A stretch of 31,768 nucleotides of DNA, taken from Plakobranchus ocellatus. Its lineage: Eukaryota; Mollusca; Gastropoda; Plakobranchidae. Shown here piece by piece: positions 1 to 10,300 of this stretch. The DNA lies in contig BLXT01007159.1 in NCBI GenBank assembly GCA_019648995.1, forward strand, positions 510,510 to 542,277, in the 5' to 3' direction. The stretch's first letter is position 1; every line of letters starts with the position of its first letter. The position numbers were made by a program, and so were the translations under genes. The notes under the pieces are model-generated. The model did no database searches. It was not told where the DNA came from and saw only the letters and a program-made list of their open reading frames with translations.

Positions 1-3000
1 CCAAAAAAAAAATATATATATACATGTATATATTTTATAAGGGTTTTATTTTCTACAGTTCGGCTCATTAAAAAAAAGAAAATTAGAAAAATATATTGGT
101 CTTTAGACCAGGTTAACTTTGAAACACTCAATGGTAAAAACACAAATAGAGGTAAATTAGTTGATTCTGCTGCAAGAATTAATTCATGTATCTCTAGTGA
201 TTTACAATATCTCTCTCAATATAATTTGTCTTTAAATATTAACTCAACTTTGTATTTACACAGGACCCTTTCTGATAGAGGAACACTATTTTTAGTACCT
301 TTAGGTCATCACATAAGTAAATGTGGATTTTTATTGATTTTTTTGGACATTAAACATTGAAAATTTAAACAAGAATTCAATTAGGCAGAGAAGATACGTT
401 GTGGTTCTTTCCATCAAAATATCTCATACATGATAAAACTGAATTAACTTACTAAACATGACAGCAAACAAATACCATCAAGACCACAAAACATTTTTTT
501 TCTCATAATTTGTAAAAAAAAATTGTTGCTGCATCTTCCTCAAATTCTCTTCACCCATTAACTTTGGTTTGGAGGATATTTTTAAAAGTGTTTTTGTTGG
601 GGGGGAGAAATGTCAAGGTGGGAGAGACACAGGAAGGTATGGTGGAAGGGGGTAAAGGAAAGAGGCACACATTTTTACAATGTAAAGAAAATTATAAGAT
701 AAGTGCATGTGATGTATATTTGGGTGAATTTACATGATGACGTGCCGTGTTCTCTATTACAGCAATCATTAATGCGCTTAGCATTATAAAGAACTGGTTG
801 TAGCTTTAATTTGGAAGACTTACATCTAACAGGTTGTCTCTCTGACTCAGACCTTTTAATGGGTGCAGCTGCCAAATAACCTTCATTCTCTGACCATACA
901 TGCAACAGGAAAAGTATAACATGCAACACAATGCTCAATAGTGAGAACAAAAATATATAAATAAACAAATGCAAACAGATTTCAAAATAATATGTAAGCT
1001 AAAGAATGCATGTGAAGAGGAAAAAAGAGAGTAAATACAACTTAATAAATTGTGTAGATAAAATCATACAACTTGCAGGCTTACAATTCAATTCTTTTTT
1101 TTTATGTTCATTTCCAGATGCAATAATTACACCCATACCCTGCCCTCTTCAATAACTCTCCATACATTGTATAAACCTTTTTCAAAATGTTACTTAGAAA
1201 TATTTGTTTCACAATTAAAATATTACTGCATTAATAATTTTTTTAAAAATTTATTCATATTGCTATCAAGTTTGAACTTGCTTTAAAAAGAAAGGTCGTT
1301 TTATTTGTATCATCCATAATATCTAAAAGCCTGAGTTATTTAACTGTTATAATAATGTAGCAATTTGACAGTAAAAGTAGATAATAAAATAAGGAACAGG
1401 AAAAGAAAATCAACGCATCCTCAAAATAAACAGTTATTTAACCTTATGCACAATAATTAAAACCAGGAACCTGAAAAATCATCCATTTCATCGTCACTTA
1501 ATATGGATCCATCTATGACAATAAAATTTGAGAAAAGAAATATTTTGATCGATTAAAATTGAAAGAATAGGTACTATAAAATTTTCAAATATTAGAGGCA
1601 CTATCAAGCATACTGTGCTATTTTGCTTCTGATTATAATTTATAAGAAAAAGGGAATGAGAAAATAATGGGGTCCTTTCAATTTTGCTCAATAGCAATAA
1701 CATAAATTTGCACCAAAAGCATTTTCTTCTATAATCTACCCCATCACCCAAATTACCAATACCATCACACAGCATATATATGGTTACAAAGAAAGAGTAT
1801 TAAAATTAGGAATAACTTTTTAACAAGGACCTAACTTTTATTTTTGTGATCAAAATTATGCGAAAAGTAAAGAAATGAAGATGTACGATTCAGAAACATC
1901 AAGTTGAAAGACACAAGATCATTTTCATGATTATCACCTATAAGGTCAATGATAAGTTTTCTAGCTTTCTCTAGACCAGTTGGAACAAGACAAAAGAAGC
2001 ATTAGAACATTCAAATTTGAACAAATTTGAACAGCTGAACAGTTCATCAATGCATTATTGAAAGCATTGGTGCTAAAATAAGTGAAGCACAAGATGTAAT
2101 ATTACAATATACAATTGCAGTGCACTTCTACAACACTTCACATATTGGCAGGAAAAAGAAAATTAAATTCTGATGTTAGCAAAACAGAGCATTTGCGAAG
2201 CTAAAGATACTTATTATCACAACTCGCTCTTCTTTTTGGCTTTGTTAAAGTCAGAGGTGTTATGACATAACAAGTATATTAAAAACTTTTTTTTACTGAT
2301 TTTATTTTCTAAAAAGCAGAAAAGCAATGATTATGCCCTAAATAGGCAAAAAAATGGCTGTGCCTTTTATAAAAAAAATGAACACAAAATTCAACCATTA
2401 TAGAATTAATTAAATCGCTATCATTTCTTAGTTTTGTAAAATTAAAAACAAATAATTTTTTTCTCAATCATCAAATGATTAGCCACACATTTGAATGTGC
2501 GAAAAAAAATACATACAAATATTGTACAAAATATTTAAGAGAAATCCATCTTCCTGGTACTGATAGCTAAATCATTGTTTGGAAATATAATGTTATATAC
2601 ATCATTCTAGGTATAGGCTAAGCAGCCCCACACAACAAAGCATCCAAACCATAGAGAAAGAACAGTGTGAACTGTGAAAATGTATCGATTCCCATTGCGC
2701 ATGTGCAAGATGCTTAAAAAAAAAAAAATTAGAAATAAAGGGTTGCCAGATGCTGCCACACTCTAGGAGCACTCTGCATAGTAATTTCTTTGTATATATG
2801 ATAAAGTGAACTGTGAAGCTCATTGTTTCTTCCTAAGGTTTTGGTGGTAAATATACTGCCATTTACATTTAAAAAAAAAAAAAAGAAAACCTAGCTCAGT
2901 AAGCAAACATTAATATAAATGAGAAACAAGGTCCCACTAACACTTTGTGAAAGTAAGCATATTTGCTAGCTCCACATGCTTAAGGAAAAAAAAATCTTGT

Positions 3001-3811
3001 AAATTGATACTTCTCTGTACCACACCACAGACACACTCTCTTTCCAACCCTTTTCTCTTGCCTTTCTCAACTACAATTCTGCCCCTCTATTAATTTATCC
3101 TTTTTCATCTACATTGTTTTGAGATATATTTGACATGGGTCTAACTCTTACAGCTATAATGAACTATTTTCCCACACGTTTCTTCAAGTATACCAAAGTC
3201 TGGTACAGCATACATTTTAAAAATTTATTTGCTTCAAGTAGATTTATGACTAAACAATGGGCACTACCAAAAACGGTCTTCAATGCACCCTTCTCATCTG
3301 CAGAAACGCAACAGAGCTAACTTCAACTCAGACACTTCTTTCTATTGTTCTGGTTTTTTTGCTTAAGCCTCATAATTGAAAACTTCAAATGCCTGTAATC
3401 ATGAAATACAATTGAGGAAGGAAAATGTTAATGCAAAGATTATATTTCCAATCACAATTCCCTTCACAATATAAAGCGAAAGGGCTAGGTATAAAGTCAA
3501 AACACCATCACCACTCACATTCATACACATATATATTATATGCAGTGGTTTTTTTTTTTTCGCTCATGTTTGATGTCACTCTTGCTACTATAATAAAAGA
3601 TTACACTACATACATACTTCTTTATCTTATTAGGCTTACCAGCCTTATGAAGAACATGCAAAAAAGAATCCCTGTTGCAAATTCTAGATTTATATTAATG
3701 CACTACTAATATGTTTTCTTTAAATCTGATGTTTTTACACTATATAAAAGTGATGTTTTCACATCTTCATAAAAAATTCTCAACAACATAGAAATAATAC
3801 TTGGATTTTTA

Positions 3812-4030
3812 TATGCTGCAATTTGATAAACTTTTTTTTTCCCCTTTAAATCGGTATTGATACCAATAGCAGTTTTGTGACAGACTATAAAATTTAGCCC
3901 TAGTTTTGATCATCATCATGCATTCATCATCATTTAGAGGCTGTAGTTTGATAAACTTTTTTTTTTTTTTTTTTAAATCTGGAGTACTTTTATTTGAAAC
4001 TTTACATTAGTATTGATGCAAACATATTTT
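3812..4030. repeat. Diverged local tandem duplication around a T-run
   Basis: Two blocks, starting near 3816 and 3941, share the same order of short matches: GCTG-A-TTTGATAAACTT, a long T run, TTTAAATC, then TATTGAT followed by CAA. The second copy has a longer T run and some inserted sequence. It reads as an old local duplication of about 130 bp in non-coding DNA. Confidence 0.45.
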
Positions 4031-4102
4031 AAGGCAGATAGCACTTATGTAACTGATAATTCTGATCCGCGAATATATCATAGTTGCTTGATTGAAGTAA
4101 AC

Positions 4103-4108
4103 TTTATT
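4103..4108 (-). promoter_or_regulatory. Candidate poly(A) signal of the giant-exon transcript
   Basis: AATAAA on the minus strand lies about 265 nt past the stop codon at 4373-4375. The hexamer is common by chance in such AT-rich DNA, so this is only the nearest reasonable candidate and the real 3' end may lie further downstream. Confidence 0.3.
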
Positions 4109-4372
4109 TTAGCAGTATAGAAAATTTGTCAATGTCGGTAATTGATTCCCACAAAAACAGGACACTGTAACAATATAAAATGGATGCATCAGACCAGCTC
4201 CAGGTATAGTGAATCACACAGTATGGGTTAAGATCTTAAGAGTAGCATCTAAGAATAGTTATATACAAAATATTATATCTTGAATCTTGAGAAAAGATAA
4301 CTATGAAGAATTTAGCTTTTCTAGGATTACTTGGATGTTAACTGCAGAAGTAAGCGTCAGGTTTGGTTTTAC

Positions 4373-7300
4373 TCATGACAATGCAAGCATGCGAGGATTA
4401 TCTGACTTAGGGTAGGGCTTGCTTTGAAAAGGAACAAGAAAGATGTTACCAGTCGGACGAGCATTTGTGTCATTAGTAGGGTGTGGCCCGCTATCCTGAC
4501 TGTTGTAGAGTGGATGCTGATGGTCAGGAGCAGCAACACACCCCAGGGAGGTGTCCCCAAGTGAGGCCCGTGAGCGGCTGCGCTGACGGGGCTGATACAC
4601 GCGTGGAATAATGTCTTGAGGGGATTGGGTTCGGGATCGCCTTCGAGCCACACTGTTAGCAACTGTACTGGTATATGCATGAGGGATCTCACCAATAGAG
4701 CGAGACCGTGATCGTGGAGGGTGGAGGGAAGGACGTGAAACACCACGAGCAAACATCACCTCACTAATTGACATGGAACGAGAACGCCGCTTGGCCTTTG
4801 CTCGCCACGGCTCATAATTTAGGGGGTTAGAAGTGACTGAGCTGGAGCGAGACCTACCATTTCTGAAGCTAGCTGATTCCACTGATGTAACAGATACTCT
4901 TCTTTTTGTGCCCATGGCTGCTCCTTGCAAAGAAATTGGATCATAATGCCTTTTATCAGGATGACTGTAGTCATCACTAAAGGAAGAAGCTCTACCCTTA
5001 GGGTGGAAAGGAACATCAGAGCTATCAAAGGAAGCTGACTGTTCATACGATAAATCAGTGAATTGGTGAATCTTGTCATCTATGCAATAAGCTGGCCCAA
5101 AAATATTTTTGGGTATCACTTTATCTCTTGAATCAATGTCTGGAGGAGCTGAGCTATTCAAATTGGCTAAATCTACTTCAATGCTGGAATTCAAACTTTT
5201 TGTATGAGTAGATGCATAAGAAGCTTCAAGAATTTTTTTGTCCTTGAGATCACAAAGAGGGAAGTTGCCTTGAGATAATCCTGTTTCTGAGTCCTTGCCA
5301 GTCTTATCATAATCTTTTATGGACAACAAACCTTTAGTTTCAACAAGTTGCTTTTGTATTTCATCGCAAGAGTCAAGCTGTTCATTTTGATCTGCTTTTT
5401 CTGTTGCACTGGACAAGGCCTGAACATTCAGTCCTGGCAAATCAGGTTCACATTGTATAGGGTACACTTCTGGTCCAAAAGGATTTTTGGAGCTTTTAGG
5501 TTTCCAGATGGTTTCTTGACCTTTATTTCTCTGTGGTTCCCACCGTCTCGAAAGTAATTCCTCATTGTCACTATTGTTACAAGGGTCTGCAGTATGCGCA
5601 TGTGCTTTTTCTGGGGCTACATATTCAGGGTCACTTTTTTCCTGTTTTAGAAATTTTGCATCGAGTTCTGAGACCTTGGACCCTGAGACTCCTCCTTCAT
5701 GAGGGTCTGTCAACATACCTTGTTCACTTTCTTCTTTTCTAGAAGATTTGAAACTGGAGACACTTGACTCTTCTATTACAGGTGTCATGTGACCAGCTTT
5801 CTTTCTTCCAAAACCTTCTGACAAACTATCTTGGTCTGATTTTTTGTTCTTCTCTTCTAACAAAGAATCAATAGCAGATATAGGGTTCACAAAAGTGGAC
5901 AAAGATTGATGGCCATCAAATTCTTCAAACCTCTCATCTATTATTACCTCAGGATGGTGAACATCATATATTTCCAAAATATCATCTTTTTCAAAAATCT
6001 TTTTATGAAATGGTTCCTTGATAACATTAATATGTTCTCCTGACTCGTCTTCTTTCTGGAAATACCAAAAACTCTTTTCCTCTTTGTCTTTTTCTTTAGG
6101 AACCTTCTTTATTTTGTTTCTATCACCTTCTTCATAATAGTTTACAGGTCTAAAAATGGGACTTTTAGTTTTTGTCTTATCTGCTCGTTTTACAGATTCA
6201 TTGCTTTTACCACCCATACAACTGAGCCGACTTAAGATTCCTTTTTTATTCTTTTCTAAAAGGAGTGGTGGCTCCTGCTCAAGTGGCTCTGGGGCCTCAT
6301 GCCCAACTGTCAGGTCAATAACATCTTGGGACAAAAGTTGATCATTGCTATCATCTAGACCCCTACACTTGGCATCACTATTCCTATTGTTTTTATTTTG
6401 GGCTGGTTGCTCCATCTTTTCTCTTGCCAAGATTTCTGATTGATGTTGAGATTCTACTGATCTCCACACCCCATGTCTGCTATGTCTACGTGGACTAGGC
6501 TGCCACTTTTTTATTGCTTCACTATCTAATTCTTCATTCGGAATTTTACATCTAGAAACTAATTCACGGCCAGCTGTCTCACCTTCTTGTCTCAATTTAC
6601 CTGTCTTTGAAGATATCCTATTAACGGGCATTCCCTCAGCTACACTTGATTTCCACAATCCAGAAGGTGTGTCATCTGTTCGATCAGATCTTCGTTTGTT
6701 TTGAGGACTTTGATCTTTACCCCTTGAAAATTGTCTCCTGGACATGTTGCTTTCTTTCAAGCTGTTATTATCATCATCCTGAACAAGATTTTTTTGCTTT
6801 CTCGGTCCCAAATTTTTTTGTTTTCTTGAAACACTTACTGGACCTGGACCTTCAATTGACATTTTAGGTTCCTTGACAAATGAATTTTCATGAACTTGCC
6901 TTACTTTCATATGGCTTTCAAAAGATTCTTTACATCTTTTAGGTTTCCATGTCCTTAGCATTTTTCCTTCCATTGATCTTACTTTGACATCACCTGGATG
7001 TGAATCAAAATCTAGCAAAGCCTCATCATCTTGCTTGATCTTTAACTCTTTTTTTTCCAATCGTGGTTCTTGATGATTGATTTCTTCACTACTGATGTTC
7101 TCATAGCTGTGTTGTGCACTGCCTGGTCTGTGTCCCAATGAGTGCAAATTCTCTACCGACTGCTCCATCAATGGATGAACAAATAAAAAAGGTTCTCCTG
7201 TGTGTGGATCAATCTGGGGCTTTGGTGGAAGGTCCTTTGGAGAATTCTCAAAAACCCTTGGGCTTCCGCTGCGGGATCTTCTGGAATGTGTGGATGAGGC

Positions 7301-10300
7301 TATAGATGTATTGGACCTGTTTAAAGCAGCCATGTGTGGGCTAGAGATCTGACCATCTGCTGACGCATGACTTGGCACATCCAAGCTGCTTTTATTTCTA
7401 GCTTTTGGATCTGATTTTGCTCTATTTACCATCCGCATAGTTTTCTTTTTGTCATTGTCATTGCCATTGCTTGGGGCAATGGCACCCCCACGGCGCTTGC
7501 TAAGGCGAGGAGAGCCTGAACGATCAACTTCATGCACGCTATTTAGAAATCTGTCAACAGCCACTACTTCAGTTTTCATTGCCTGTTCAACCTCACTTGA
7601 ATAATCCTCTTCAGGTTCACCTCTTTGCAACACTTGTATGGTTGGCACAGAATGCATTAAATCTCTACTATGTTTCATATCCATATTCTTTGATCCCTGG
7701 TGCTGATTGCCAAGATGTTTGTCTAGCTTTTTACTTCTTTCACTAGCATCCTCATCTTCATCTTTTTTAATCTGCATATCTTTTTTATCTCTGTCATCTT
7801 TCCAAGTTCTGTCCCTTCCATCTTTCTGTTTTCGTTCTGCTCTACCTTTGAATCCTCTTCTGTAGCTATCTTCATTATCTTTGCCATCAATATTTTCTAC
7901 CCTTTGTTTATGTTTTCTATGGCTTTTGTCCCTATAGAAACTTTCATCACTACAGTCCCAAATTTCTTCATCAGTTGTGCTTCTGTGTTTGCTGCTTTTT
8001 CTGGCTTCAAAATTATCTGTTTTCCACCTGTTTCTCCTATCACTGTCTTTTCGTTTTCCTCCAACATCTCTACTTTCATCTCTATACTTCATTGTATGGT
8101 CTTGATCTTGTTCTTTTTCATATTCCCTTTGAATACTGAGCTCTTTTCTACTTTCATTTTCTCTAGATCTCAAGCAATCATCATTGTTGCCTCTTAAAGT
8201 TTCCCTCTCACGTTGGCCATTTCTTGAACTATTTTTTTCTTTTCTCCTAACTGTATCATCCTTTTTTTTATCAAGGAACTCAGGCTCACCAAAGGAGTCT
8301 TCATATTTCCTTCTACTATTACGCACTGGATCTGTTTTGCCTGAATTCTTTTCCCAATCAGTACACCTTGCATCACCAATTTGAGCATGTTTAGATTGCC
8401 TTGTATCTTCTACACATGAATGGACAGAAGAATGTCTTTCCTCCTTCAAACTTGAAGCATTTTTTTCCTTCAAATTTTTATCTTGGAAATTCTGTGCGTG
8501 CTTCAGCTCATCAAGCACTCTATTCATTTCTTCCGTTTTCGGTACATTATTATCACATCTTGAGTCCTGGTGATCTTTGCTCTTATTCAGTTGGCTTGTG
8601 TCCTCTGGCAACTTATTAAGGTGTTGTCTTCTCCCCTGACAAACATGTTCCTCGCCTGATTCTGTATCATGTGGCCTTGTGCGAGGGCGCCTTCGCTCTC
8701 TGTTTCTTTTAGGGACCCATTTCTTGTTTGGGTTGCTACAGTCCTCTACATTAGTGGACCTTACTCTAGAAGGCACTGACCCATTGTTACTGATGTTATC
8801 TGCTCTGTTGTTCCAACTACGATCTTCAATCCCCTCTTGCCTCATCTGCAATTCAAGTTGCTGGCGACCCTCTGTATCTGAAATACTGGGCACATCTGTA
8901 GTATCTGGCAAAGGAGGCAAAGAATCAGCAGTCAAAGGGAACACTGTCAATACTGGAGGAGTGGGTGCAGTCTTGAATACACTTCTTGAGCTGGACAATT
9001 CCATCATCTCATTGTGTTTTCTGAGGTGATACTCATCAAGATGTATAAACTTGGGGTTTTCCTTGCCCTGCTGGCCTGATGAATTTTGAGGATTTGAACA
9101 AGCATCAATTTTCAGTATGTTTTTGGCATCAGGAACTGCTATATCTGAATCAATATTGGGTTCTATTAGACATGTGCCATCAATTGCTGTCTCTTTCTTT
9201 TTTGGCATAACAGTGTTCAAGGCCTTCTCAGCTAGGGCACCATATCTATCTGTATCTTCTGAACATTGTTTTAAGTCGTTAGAGAGTGACAGCATTTTTG
9301 GAGAGGCCTGATTCTTCATTATCTCTTTTTCAATTGAAGGCTTGTCTACACCCACATTTTGGCAACTAGAATCAAAATTAAAGCCTGGCGGGAGTGACAA
9401 TGATTCACTATATACATCATCAATTACAGTCTCTTGAGCACTAGAAAAATTTTTATGAGGCAAAGAGTTCCTTGTTGTTGGCACTTCTGGATAAGACTTG
9501 AAATGCTTGAATGCTGTTGCCTTCTTCTCTTGTTCATCTGTTTTTGGACCAAGAAAGCTCTTGACACTAGTTACTTTGGTTTTTACACCCTCAATAATAC
9601 TATCATCATCATCATCATCACAAGCAGGTTCAGCCTCATGCTCATCCAAAAGCTTGACATTGTACTGCTTTAAGAACACAATACCAAGCACATCAGGTTT
9701 TGGTTTATTCGACTTGTGAGCTTGTCTTTTCATGCCATCATCTTTAAGGTTTGCCCTGTCTAGTTTGGGAGAACTTGTTTGAAGAGGTCCTTCATCAAAT
9801 GATCTTAAGTTTTTGCTCTCTTTTGAAGTGTTGGTCACCCTATCATCAACAAATTCTGGTGTGACGCAACTTCTATCGACTCTATGGGACTGAAAAGAAG
9901 CATATATATTTGAAGTTGGCAGTTGTAATATTGCACTTTTCCCTTGCTGATTAAATTCATTTTCTTCCATGATTGTATCTTTTCCAACACATGTCATACT
10001 TTGGTGGGTGAATTTATCCTGTGTATTCTCTAATGAGATCTCTTTACTAAGATTTGGCTCTTCATAGACAGCGTCAACATTGGTTTCTTTTTTATTATCA
10101 ATGCCAACATGAGTTGACGAGATTGGAATGGTATCAATTGATTTTAAGCTTATAGAATCAAGGTGAAAGTGATAATTTTCTTCTTGCATGTTTTTTACTT
10201 TTTTCTTCCAGGATGCATGCTGATAAGGTAACTCTCTACATTTATCTAATGTAAAGTCTTGTTCATCACTCTTATCGATGTCTACATCACTTTCTGAGCT

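Larger units (their letters stand above)
1..4372. other. Non-coding DNA downstream of the adducin stop (3' UTR plus flank)
   Basis: No convincing coding exon is visible on either strand; the open frames are short, low in complexity and match no family I know. The sequence is AT-rich with many A and T runs. The part next to 4372 should be the 3' UTR of the minus-strand gene. I looked for an alternative last exon encoding the Lys-rich MARCKS-related tail of adducins and did not find one. A further downstream exon beyond position 1 cannot be excluded. Confidence 0.6.

Noticed and set aside
4369-9719. Numerous short open frames on both strands across the giant exon
   Set aside because: They overlap the 2,700-codon frame, are low in complexity and match no family; they are shadows.
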